A stretch of DNA of 64,000 nt, from NCBI RefSeq assembly GCF_023856365.1, contig NW_026042441.1, forward strand, positions 1 to 64,000, in the 5' to 3' direction. Below, one piece after another: positions 34,508 to 46,149 of this stretch (the stretch's first letter is position 1; the number at the start of each line of letters is the position of its first letter). A program made the translations under genes and the position numbers. The notes under the pieces were generated by a model. It saw only the letters and a list, made by a program, of their open reading frames with translations, had not been told where the DNA came from and searched no databases. Origin of the DNA: Brienomyrus brachyistius. Lineage: Eukaryota; Chordata; Actinopteri; Osteoglossiformes; Mormyridae.

Positions 34508-34990
34508 AGCCAATGAAGGAACCAGATGTCGCAGTAACACAAGTCACTGTCCGTGGTGCTGAATTCTCTACTTGTTGGGCTGGTACTGAATGAATAGGAT
34601 AACCGGCCAACGTGTTTGTGTGCTTACACTGATTATATATCAGGGGGGCAAATATTTATAACATTGAGGGGAAAAATTAAAAAATATATATAGTAAGGAC
34701 AATATAATCATGATTTAATGTATCCCTTCTGCTGTTTAAAAAGCACAATGTCTGAATGACAAATATGTATTACTCTGCACATTTTAATAATTTCATTAAT
34801 ATTATGCAGTTTACCTATTTGCTATAATCATTCTGCTTTAAAGCAATTTTTAAAACTAGCTGTGAAATTGATGCTGTTGTTCTGTCTGTTGTTGCCCTGG
34901 TGCCTTAAGATGTTAGACGTCTGTCTAAACATGCGTGAGGGGACAGATGCACTAATCCATGGAGGCCTCTGATCAGAATAACTCATCCCA
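34508..34990 (-). repeat. Outer part of the arm-2 repeat family, absent from the right arm
   Basis: Reverse complement of about 20125-20720 with moderate divergence (shared GCACCAGGGCAACAACAG, AAGGGATACATTAAATCA and AGCACCACGGACAGTGA). The right arm breaks off at 57517, so this segment belongs to the repeat family but not to the inverted duplication. Confidence 0.7.
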
Positions 34991-35490
34991 ATATTATATT
35001 GAGCGAGATGGTTAATTCCGTTTTAATCTAGACTGGGTTCAGAGCCTCCGTTCTGCCGTTGATCTTTTGCATGCCCGCTATTACATGTATTAGTTTACTC
35101 TAAATTTTGATCCCATGTCAAACTAAAGCAAATTAGGTCCAATTTTGTGTTACTAACGTAGCACCCCCTTGTAAACAGCTGGCCACACCTCCCCTTAAAC
35201 TACAATTAAATGTGGTATTATGGAATATTATTCAGCACTATATAACATAGAATACAAGTATTATGATATTATTAAAAAGTATGTCAAATATCCATGATGT
35301 AATCATTACAATATAAACATTATAATGTAATCAACACAACGTAATCAACTGAGTATGTATTTGCACCTTTTGTTAGTCTGAGATTCTGTTAGCTACTTTA
35401 TATTAGTCCTGAATCTATGAATATTCACTTTTATTAACGTATATTTTATCACAATGCTAAAGGACAAATATATTATCAACCTTTTAGTTA
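34991..35490. other. No supported feature
   Basis: AT-rich sequence with no coding frame or repeat partner in the window. Confidence 0.5.
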
Positions 35491-35495
35491 GACAA

Positions 35496-35908
35496 TGTGT
35501 AAAAGGCTGAAACTGCCTAGGTTTACTACTAAAGGAGGGGATTCGCCTGAGTTCACCCGAAGTTCACGGCTGAGCATTTTTTTAAAAACCCAAGTGGAGC
35601 TGCTCCAGCCACCATTATGTTCAGCCGAGAGACCAAACGGTAAAAGAAATGATGGACAAACTTATCACCTAGGGGTGTGGATTAAGGGAAAAAACAATTA
35701 TTGTGAATGGCTGAAGGAATGATGATGCTTAAGTTACGAGATATTGTTAAATGATAAGAACTTGTATAAAAATTGGTGTAAAACAGTACTGGACACACTT
35801 TTACGTGTCCAGCCTTGGTTGTAAGTTCTTTGTTGCAATAAAGACTGAATTCTGGATACTGCACAAGCGGACTTCTGATTTGGCGGGGAAGGAGAAAAAA
35901 CCACGACA
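35496..35908 (+). mobile_element. Probable solo LTR (about 413 bp)
   Basis: TG...CA ends (TGTGTAAAAGG to CCACGACA), a TATAAAAA box at 35765-35772 and AATAAA at 35837-35842 followed by a GC-richer U5-like tail. The TATA-to-AATAAA spacing of about 70 bp is typical of retroviral LTRs. I find no matching target duplication (GACAA versus GTATA), so the ends are uncertain. Confidence 0.45.
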
Positions 35909-35939
35909 GTATATCCGAACAAGGGGGAATTAGGGCCCT

Positions 35940-37355
<1,416 letters not shown>

Positions 37356-38789
37356 ATGACACAGAGTATTGAGATAAAGGAGTGTTACTCGATGAGATTT
37401 CGAATCCATCGCTCGTTGAACCTGGAGAACATGGATCCAGAAGGTAATTAATGATTAAATAATAAAGTTGTAGTTACCGGTATGTGACAAACGAAATGAA
37501 CGTCTGCATTGGCCTAATGTTTGTTAGTTGATAAGTAGCTGATAAGTAAAACCTTTGATTTTCGATGTAAAATCACCGACCGGTTGAATAGTTCAACTTT
37601 TATCTACAGAAACGAATGTATTTTGTACTGCAAAGGTATACACTGGAGTTTTAAAATGAGAAAATGTAACGATGCGATAGGAAATACCCTTCGGTGTACT
37701 CCCCTTCTGTCTCGATTTCTTGCTCACCGTGTTTAATAAGAAAATAAAAAGGAAGATGACTATTAGTGACAAAAGTGTAGGAATAAATGTTTCATAATGC
37801 ATAATACAGACACATTTAATATTAATTCACTTGGATATTTGTGAGAGTAAGCGTATTCATGGATGTTGTCTTTTTAGCTTCATGGGTAATTCTCACAATT
37901 TCATTTATCCGACAATCTGAAGCCCGTAGACTCATTTTAAACTTATTTTGTAGTACAGTGTTTATTCCGTTATTGTCAGAGCCCATGTTCTTATATATAT
38001 CTCTCTGTGTTCCATTTTGTTGCAGTTCATGAGTTTGTGGAGGATAAGTTCATCTCCATGCTGGTCGTGAACTTTGAGAGCAGCTCACTGACCATGGAGA
38101 ACTTGCAGTCTCTGGCCCTCAGTGTCCCATCATTTTATTGGCGACTCACTGGGGAGCAGTTGGATCCCAGTCTATTGCGCATAACACCTGCACGGCTGCA
38201 AGTATTACATCATGGTGCAGAGACTGGTGTCCAGCATGGGAATGGAGAATCACCAGCTGAGGAGAATGCCCATTACGGACAGGGGCTGCCGTCACCCAGC
38301 TCTGCAAGGGAGGCTTCCCCTGCAGCTCCAGCATCCACGACTGAGGATGCTGATGGACTCCTCGAGGCTCTCCCCTTGCTCTGGGGTGAAGATGAGCCCT
38401 CATCTGTGGCTTCTGACACTCAGCCTGGAAATGAGGTTGAGTCAGAGCATGGTGAACCCTCCAGCTCCACCTTCTGGATCCCTGCGGGCCCTAACACCAT
38501 GTGGCAGCAGGTTGAGATTGAAGGCCAGACCTTCCTGCGCAAGCTGGATGAGCTCAGCATTCCCGAGGGACTTTGGAGCATCACGGACTACGCTGATGAT
38601 CACACCATGGTCATGTCCGTGCATGTCTCCGTGCGTGTGCACAGTTCTCTGCGAACATGGGTTGTGAGGCAGGAGGAGAGCCCTCCTCACATGCCCGTTG
38701 GCACCAGTCAGAGGAAGCGCAAGGCCAAGCCCGACGACACCAGCGGCTCCAGCTCACCACCGCCACGCAAGAGGCCCATGCGCTTATGA
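37356..38789 (+). CDS. Two-exon gene, 283-aa probable nuclear protein of unknown family
   Basis: Exon 1 (37356-37443) opens with AAAATGAC and encodes 29 residues. The donor is AAG|GTAATT, the 582-bp intron (37444-38025) ends in a pyrimidine tract TCCATTTTGTTGCAG, and exon 2 (38026-38789) continues in phase 1 to TGA. The protein has a first ordered part (residues about 20-80; HEFVEDKFISMLVVNFES), an acidic Ser/Pro/Glu-rich middle (about 85-175), a second ordered part (about 176-245; FWIPAGPNTMW, then EGQTFLRKLDELSIPEG) and a basic end with two nuclear-localisation-like clusters (SQRKRKAKP, PPRKRPMRL). No transposase, polymerase or zinc-finger motif is visible. It lies alone, between an LTR/microsatellite region and the minisatellite that begins 550 bp after its stop. 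The intron argues against a processed copy. I do not recognise the family. Confidence 0.65.
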
Positions 38790-39340
38790 TTGCATTCCAC
38801 GTTTTTACGCTGTGAGTTACATTTACAATTTAATCAGTTACTTGATAAATGACAAAAAGTAGTTACTGCGGTATATATTCCATACATTTGCTGAACTGGA
38901 GTTTTGTGCGTCCTTAAGTAATAACTGTAAGCATTCTTTAAGTATGAAAGAGTTTCGGACATTGTCACCTGAAGGCCCAGTGTCCCCATAATTATAACTT
39001 TATACTATATTTCTGCATGACTGAGTATTCAATGAGTACCTGGTACTCACATCTCATATTTACCATTTATATCAGTCTCCAAAGTGCTTAGAGAGTTAAG
39101 GCTGGTCTTGGTTAGTTCTTAGTGATTGAGCTTTTATTCTTCTGTAATACTCCCCAAGTCCCTCACTCTACTCAATCTCAGTACTCTTTGGTAGTGAATG
39201 AGTCATTGTCACTAACTGCAACAGTTTATGGATAATCAATGGCAAACATAATGCAGACATATGACATACAGTGTGGTGTTTGCAGTAAGTTGGGCTTAGT
39301 GGAAAAAGCCCAATTACTAACCCTGACTTCTACTTCGCAG
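38790..39340. other. 3' flank of the two-exon gene
   Basis: AT-rich. No canonical AATAAA was found near the stop. The last bases before the array, CTGACTTCTACTTCGCAG, look like a 3' splice site directly abutting the first repeat unit. Confidence 0.4.
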
Positions 39341-41540
39341 GCGGCACCAAGTCAAGTCCCGGCGGGCACGCTGCCAGAAGTCAAGTCCCGGCGGGCAGGC
39401 GGCCCCAGGTCGCGTCGCGGCGGGCAGGCGGCCCCAGGTCGCGTCCCGGCGGGCAGGCGGCCCCAGGTCGCGTCCCGGCGGGCAGGCGGCCCCAGGTCGC
39501 GTCCCGGCGGGCAGGCGGCCCCAAGTCAAGTCCCGGCGTGCAGGCGGCCCCAAGTCAAGTCCCGGCGGGCAGGCGGCCCCAAGTCAAGTCCCGGCTGGCA
39601 GGCGGCCCCAAGTCAAGTCCCGGCGGGCAGGCGGCCCCAAGTCAAGTCCCGGCGGGCACGCTGCCAGAAGTCAAGTCCCGGCGGGCAGGCGGCCCCAAGT
39701 CAAGTCCCGGCGGGCAGGCGGCCCCAAGTCAAGTCCCGGCGGGCAGGCGGCCCCAAGTCAAGTCCCGGCGGGCAAGCGGCTCCACCCGGCGGGCACGCTG
39801 CCAGAAGTCAAGTCCCGGCGGGCAGGCAGCCCCAAGTCAAGTCCCGGCGGGCAGGCGGCTCCACCCGGCGGGCACGCTGCCAGAAGTCAAGTCCCGGCGG
39901 GCAGGCGGCCCCAGGTCGCGTCCCGGCGGGCAGGCGGCCCCAGGTCGCGTCCCGGCGGGCAGGCGGCCCGAGGTCGCGTCCCGGCGGGCAGGCGGCCCGA
40001 GGTCGCGTCCCGGCGGGCAGGCGGCCCCAAGTCAAGTCCCGGCGTGCAGGAGGCCCCAAGTCAAGTCCCGGCGGGCAGGCGGCCCCAAGTCAAGTCCCGG
40101 CGGGCAGGCGGCCCCAAGTCAAGTCCCGGCGGGCAGGCGGCCCCAAGTCAAGTCCCGGCGGACACGCTGCCAGAAGTCAAGTCCCGGCGGGCACGCTGCC
40201 AGAAGTCAAGTCCCGGCGGGCAGGCGGCCCCAAGTCAAGTCCCGGCGGGCAGGCGGCCCCAAGTCAAGTCCCGGCGGGCACGCTGCCAGAAGTCAAGTCC
40301 CTGCGGGCAGGCGGCCCCAAGTGAAGTCCCGGCGGGCAAGCGGCTCCACCCGGCGGGCACGCTGCCAGAAGTCAAGTCCCGGCGGGCAGGCGGCCCCAAG
40401 TCAAGTCCCGGCGGGCAGGCGGCTCCACCCGGCGGGCAGGCTGCCAGAAGTCAAGTCCCGGCGGGCAAGCGGCTCCACCCAGCGGGCACACTGCCAGAAG
40501 TCAAGTCCCGGTGGGCACGCTGCCAGAAGTCAAGTCCCTGCGGGCAAGCGGCTCCACCCGGCGGGCACGCTGCCAGAAGTCAAGTCCCGGCGGGCAGGCG
40601 GCCCCAAGTCAAGTCCTGGCGGGCACGCTGCCAGAAGTCAAGTCCCTGCGGGCAAGCGGCTCCACCCGGCGGGCACGCTGCCAGAAGTCAAGTCCCGGCG
40701 GGCAGGCGGCCCCAAGTCAAGTCCTGGCGGGCAGGTGGCCCCAAGTCAAGTCCCGGCGGGCAGGCGGCCCCAAGTCAAGTCCCGGCGGGCAGGCGGCTCC
40801 ACCCGGCGGGCACGCTGCCAGAAGTCAAGTCCCGGCGGGCACGCTGCCACAAGTCAAGTCCCGGCGGGCAGGCGGCCCCAAGTCAAGTCCCGGCGGGCAG
40901 GCGGCCCCAAGTCAAGTCCCGCCGGGCAGGCGGCCAGAAGTCAAGTCCCGGCGGGCAGGCGGCCAGAAGTCAAGTCCCGGCGGGCACGCTGCCAGAAGTC
41001 AAGTCCCGGCGGGCACGCTGCCAGAAGTCAAGTCCCGGCGGGCACGCTGCCAGAAGTCAAGTCCCGGCGGGCAGGCGGCCCCAAGTCAAGTCCCGGCGGG
41101 CAGGCGGCCCCAAGTCAAGTCCCGGCGGGCAGGCGGCCCCAAGTCAAGTCCCGGCGGGCAAGCGGCTCCACCCAGCGGGCACACTGCCAGAAGTCAAGTC
41201 CCGGCGTGCAGGAGGCCCCAAGTCAAGTCCCGGCGGGCACGCTGCCAGAAGTCAAGTCCCGGCGTGCAGGCGGCCCCAAGTCAAGTCTCGGCGGGCAGGC
41301 GGCCCCAAGTCATGTCCCGGCGGGCAGGCGGCCCCAAGTCAAGTCCCGGCGGGCACGCTGCCAGAAGTCAAGTCCCGGCGGGCACGCTGCCAGAAGTCAA
41401 GTCCCGGCGTGCAGGCGGCCCCAAGTCAAGTCCCGGCGTGCAGGCGGCCCCAAGTCATGTCCCGGCGGGCAGGCGGCCCCAAGTCAAGTCCCGGCGGGCA
41501 CGCTGCCAGAAGTCAAGTCCCGGCGGGCACGCTGCCAGAA

Positions 41541-41760
41541 GTCAAGTCCCGGGCGGGCACGCTGCCAGAAGTCAAGTCCCGGGCGGGCACGCTGCCAGAA
41601 GTCAAGTCCCGGGCGGGCAGGCTGCCAGAAGTCAAGTCCCGGGCGGGCAGGCTGCCAGAAGTCAAGTCCCGGGCGGGCAGGCTGCCAGAAGTCAAGTCCC
41701 GGGCGGGCAGGCTGCCAGAAGTCAAGTCCCGGGCGGGCAGGCTGCCAGAAGTCAAGTCCC
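41541..41760. repeat. First 30-bp unit block in the minisatellite
   Basis: About seven to eight consecutive units of exactly 30 bp (extra G giving CCCGGGCGGGCA), changing from CACGCTGCC to CAGGCTGCC after the third. Being a multiple of three it keeps frame, unlike the 29-bp units. Confidence 0.9.
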
Positions 41761-42060
41761 GGCGGGTAGGCGGCTCCACCCGGCAGGCACGCTGCCAGAA
41801 GTCAAGTCCCGGCGTGCAGGGGGCCCCAAGTCAAGTCCCGGCGGGCAGGCGGCCCCAAGTCAAATCCCGGCGGGCACGCTGCCAGAAGTCAAGTCCCGGC
41901 GGGCAGGCGGCCCCAAGTCAAGTCCCGGCGGTCAAGCGGCTCCACCCGGCGGGCACGCTGCCAGAAGTCAAGTCCCGGCGGGCAGGAGGCCCCAAGTCAA
42001 GTCCCGGCGGGCATGCGGCCCCAAGTCAAGTCCCGGCGGGCAGACGGCCCCAAGTCAAGT

Positions 42061-42420
42061 CCCGGCGGGCACGCTGGCAGAAGTCAAGTCCCGGCGGGCA
42101 GGCGGCCCCAAGTCAAGTCCCGGCGGGCAGGCGGCCCCAAGTCAAGTCCCGGCGGGCAGGCGGCCCCAAGTCAAATCCCGGCGGGCACGCTGGCAGAAGT
42201 CAAGTCCCGGCGGGCACGCTGGCAGAAGTCAAGTCCCGGCGGGCACGCTGGCAGAAGTCAAGTCCCGGCGGGCACGTTGGCAGAAGTCAAGTCCCGGCGG
42301 GCACGCTGGCAGAAGTCAAGTCCCGGCGGGCACGCTGGCAGAAGTCAAGTCCCGGCGGGCACGCTGGCAGAAGTCAAGTCCCGGCGGGCACGCTGGCAGA
42401 AGTCAAGTCCCGGCGGGCAG
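42061..42420. repeat. Homogenised CACGCTGGCAG block in the minisatellite
   Basis: A run of near-identical 29-bp units with CTGGCAG instead of CTGCCAG, interrupted once by type A units, and recurring at 43063-43150. It indicates recent local amplification of one variant. Confidence 0.85.
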
Positions 42421-42647
42421 GCGGCCCCAAGTCAAGTCCCGGCGGGCACGCTGCCAGAAGTCAAGTCCCGGCGGGCACGCTGCCAGAAGTCAAGTCCCGG
42501 CGGGCACGCTGCCAGAAGTCAAGTCCCGGCGGGCACGCTGCCAGAAGTCAAGTCCCGGCGGGCACGCTGCCAGATGTCAAGTCCCTGCGGGCACGCTGCC
42601 AGAAGTCAAGTCCCGGCGGGCACGCTGCCAGAAGTCAAGTCCCGGCG

Positions 42648-42900
42648 GGCAGGCTGCCAGAAGTCAAGCCCCGGGCGGGCAGGCTGCCAGAAGTCAAGCC
42701 CCGGGCGGGCAGGCTGCCAGAAGTCAAGCCCCGGGCGGGCAGGCTGCCAGAAGTCAAGCCCCGGGCGGGCAGGCTGCCAGAAGTCAAGCCCCGGGCGGGC
42801 AGGCTGCCAGAAGTCAAGTCCCGGCGGGCAGGCGGCCCCAAGTCAAGTCCCGGGCGGGCAGGCTGCCAGAAGTCAAGTCCCGGGCGGGCAGGCTGCCAGA
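42648..42900. repeat. Second 30-bp unit block in the minisatellite
   Basis: Five or six units of 30 bp with AAGTCAAGCCCCGGGCGGGCAGG. The T-to-C change is unique to this block, so the block arose separately from, or diverged after, the one at 41541. Confidence 0.9.
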
Positions 42901-43259
42901 AGTCAAGTCCCGGCGGGCACGCTGCCAGAAGTCAAGTCCCGGCGGGCACGCTGCCAGAAGTCAAGTCCCGGCGGGCAGGCGGCCCCAAGTCAAGTCCCGG
43001 CGGGCAGGCGGCCCCAAGTCAAGTCCCGGCGGGCAGGCGGCCCCAAGTCAAGTCCCGGCGGGCACGCTGGCAGAAGTCAAGTCCCGGCGGGCACGCTGGC
43101 AGAAGTCAAGTCCCGGCGGGCACGCTGGCAGAAGTCAAGTCCCGGCGGGCACGCTGCCTGAAGTCAAGCCCCGGCGGGCACGCTGCCAGAAGTCAAGCCC
43201 CGGGCGGGCAGGCTGCCAGAAGTCAAGTCCCGGCGGGCACGCTGCCAGAAGCATTTCCA

Positions 43260-44210
43260 GATTTAGACGGGTTTCCTCCCCGGGTTTCATTTATATATTA
43301 TTATCACTGGTGGTTTATGTTCATACTGTTGACATTAGAGCTGCAACTACCGACAATTTTTCTATGAATTAATCCATCGACTATTTAACCAATTGGTTGA
43401 TTCACTTAACGCAGTAATTCACTTGTAACAGGCGGGAGCTGATATGCAGGTGAGGGGAGCCAGAGATATTAAACACGGTTTTTTAAATTCGCTTATGGGA
43501 GCACCACATGCAGCTGTTTTGGTAGATAATGGAAGCAGGAAGTACTTTTTGTAAACTAAAAATTTATTGTGGGTAAACTTGGTATAAAGATGGTGGAGTG
43601 ACAGTACTTTTATGTTGATTTAATGCCTGACGAGTTTATTAGCTATAGTTTCAACTTTTAGTCCAGTTTTTTTTCATTAGTTTCCATCTTTCAGTTTTAT
43701 TTAGCAGTAATATCACTGGTCCCAAACAATCCCAATGCATACACACACACATACTGGTACTGTCAATCAATGTATAATAAGTCCAGCTGTTTTAGGTGAA
43801 CCCCATAATGTCCTGTAATAAAGCTTGTAATGAGATATCCCTCTTGTTTCTCCTTTGCAATGTGGTTATGTATAAAAACATTCAGGAAGGAATCTTATCT
43901 GTATTCTTCACCTGATGTGGGTGTCACTATTTCAGTGATGGGTCTTTATGGTAAATATTTAGGTGTTTGTCACAAATACAGATGGATAGATAATAATTAC
44001 ATTAATTATTTAGGTAATACACAGAAGAAATGTGATTGAAAGGAGATTAATGTGATGTAACATAGACCGCCAGGCGTAATGTTCTCGCTGTCTGTATGGG
44101 ACCATGTTGTTCTTACAAGTGACCCCATAGAAGCACATCTCCAGGTTTTTAATGTTTACAGTCTTCATATCTAGATCAGCATCATTGCTTAATTTCAAAA
44201 TTGCACGTAG
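43260..44210. other. No supported feature
   Basis: AT-rich sequence after the array. Short open stretches (43830-44039, 44010-44219) lack motifs. Confidence 0.5.
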
Positions 44211-44211
44211 G

Positions 44212-44475
44212 AGCTGCACAGTGGTTAGACCTGTTGCCTGACATATGTGGGAGGAAGGTTCAAGTCATGTCTGTGGATCTTGCATGTTCTCCAGGTGTCA
44301 TGGGATTTCTTCCGGTTTCCCCCCACAGTCTAAAAATATTCCAAGGTTAACTGGAGTTGCAAAATTACCCATGTCTGAGTGGTGTGTATGCCCTGTAACA
44401 GGTTGGCACCCCATCCTGGGTTATTCCGTGCTTTGTGCTCATAGCTTCCATGATAGGCTCCAGACCCCTTGTTAC
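44212..44475 (+). mobile_element. Old, diverged copy of the tRNA-derived SINE
   Basis: Recognisable in order: GCACAGTGGTTAGACCTGTTGCC, TGCATGTTCTCC, CCCCACAGTCTAAAAA, CACCCCATCCTGGGTTATTCC and GATAGGCTCCAGACCCC. Many substitutions and indels, no tail. Clearly older than the other copies. Confidence 0.8.
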
Positions 44476-44744
44476 CTTACACAGGAAGTTCACCATTCCT
44501 GTCCAAAGCTTTGAGGAAGTTACAGGATCCCCGCGGATCTTTGAAAAGTATCAAAGTCTGTTTTTCCCCCCCTTTTTTTTTTCCCACGCACGTCACTGCC
44601 TATAGCACAGGGGGCAGTGTGTACCCGATAGGCCTATATGCACGCCATAGAAAATGAAGATATAGTGCTGCATGTGCATAGCTGGTGTGTAGCAGGTTTC
44701 CCTTAAAATGGTAGAAATGGTAAATGCAAATGATAAGTACTGTG

Positions 44745-45300
44745 GCTTGTTGAAAAAGACGACTAATGTCTAAAAAGCACAATACAACCTTTGTAAAAAA
44801 GTTATCAAACTGGCAGCAATGGGCTCTAAAGCCATCGATGCACATATCAAGGGAGAGAAGCACAAATATTTTGTCAATAGTCGGACAACTGTCCCCATTC
44901 AGTTTTTTACCAGTATTGGCATTGCAAGCACAACCTCTACAGATAGGCCTACACCCGTTTTGGCAGTGTCTCCGGATCCCACAACAAGTAATGCCTTCAG
45001 TACATTCTCCTCAACCGACACTGAAAGCAGAAGTGCTATGGGCTTTGCCAAAACATTCACTTGTGGTAGGGATATAACCGCTTTTCTTGCATGATTCGGA
45101 CTCGCTCCATATATTAAAAGGGAGCTTCGTTGTCATGTTTGACGTAAGTATGAACAGGACCATCAAAAGAAAACAACTGGATGTGCATGTCAGGTATTGG
45201 GTAAATTATGAGAATGGCTCTCGAGTGCAGTCCTGGTATCTGGGATCACAGTACATGAGCCACTCCACCGCTGAAGACTTACTGGAGAAGTTTAAGGTAA
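44745..45300 (+). pseudogene. Transposase-like remnant (zinc-finger plus downstream domain)
   Basis: Broken frames read CKKVIKL...MGSKAIDAHIKGEKHK (a C2H2/BED-like zinc-finger pattern) at about 44790-44870. They continue as a Ser/Thr-rich linker, then VMFDVSMNRTIKRKQLDVHVRYW and SQYMSHSTAEDLLEKFK at about 45130-45300, followed by AAG|GTAAGC, a donor-like site. This combination resembles multi-copy transposon-derived proteins of fish, possibly hAT-related. A frameshift near 45085 separates the two parts. The family is uncertain. Confidence 0.45.
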
Positions 45301-46149
45301 GCCATTCAATAACATTTAAACTCATTAACGAACCCACTCTGAGACGACGAGCGAAGGAGAAGAAAGAGCAGTTGGTGGTCTTAAATGCAGATACTGCATA
45401 GACAAACAGGCGCACACATACACAAGCATACGTTCCCACCCTCATGCACACATAAACAAATATTTACACATTCACCCAACATAGAGAGATGTACACATAC
45501 TCTCACTCCCCATATATACTCTATGTGGACCCCTATTTTTTCCTCTGGCGAGGAGACCAGAAGACCACCCCGGACCCTGCAGCAGCCGAGAAGCCCACCA
45601 GCCCAGACCCCGACCGGACGGCCAGCTCTTCCTCTCAGCCCCCAGCTCCAAATGTCGAACAGAGAACGGGGGTGTGAAAAGACCCTATGCCCCCCCTTCG
45701 CCCACTCAGATGTGGTGTTGGTGCATGTTCTAAAGTGCTTTTAAAACGGGAAGGGCATGGCGCTAACTACCCCCTGCCAACCAACAGCTGGTGTTAGCTC
45801 AGCCCCCCCGGCCCAGCCGGAACCCCAGCCCGGAGGCAGAGCGCCCCCAGAACCCCAAGCCCGCCCCGGATTCACCAAGGAGCAGCGCTGCTGCCAGGCC
45901 GGTAACCTACGTCCGCCGGCACAGGCTCCCCCAGCAGCTCCGCCTGCAGCCACCAGAAGGACCCCACCCAAGAGCCACCAAAGCCCCACCCAGGCCAGGA
46001 TCGCAGTCGCAGTGCCGAACCCCCCAGCAACCCACCCCCAGGGAACCCCCAGACGGCCCGAGACAATATGCCCCCCACGTACAACGACAATGACCAAAGC
46101 GGGACAGAACCGTGACCCCCCACCCCCACTAGGTGATGGAGCTGATCAA

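Larger units (their letters stand above)
39341..43250. repeat. GC-rich minisatellite of about 130 units of 29/30 bp
   Basis: About 3.9 kb of tandem units. Type A: a 29-bp unit of the form GGCAGGCGGCCCC + AAGTCAAGTCCCGGCG. Type B: GGCACGCTGCCAG + AAGTCAAGTCCCGGCG. A variant with AGGTCGCGT replaces AAGTCAAGT (39400-39500, 39900-40010). A 21-bp unit lacks AAGTCAAGT (GGCAAGCGGCTCCACCCGGCG). A 30-bp unit has one extra G (two runs). The unit contains no stop codon in any forward frame, and 29 bp is not a multiple of three, so the three frames rotate through the same 29-residue period. This produces overlapping open frames of over 700, 950 and 1100 codons. Each unit holds several CpGs and the near-palindrome CCCGGCGGG. 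Confidence 0.97.

Noticed and set aside
39341..43250. CRISPR-like array (29-bp repeats)
   Set aside because: Units are contiguous, with no unique spacers between them, and the sequence is eukaryotic.
39239..43372. Very long open frames (361, 743, 953 and 1107 codons) as repetitive protein genes
   Set aside because: They arise because the 29-bp unit lacks stops in every forward frame. Three overlapping frames are open together, the starts are arbitrary ATGs in rare unit variants, and codon phase shifts with each unit. Kept only as a finding about the array.
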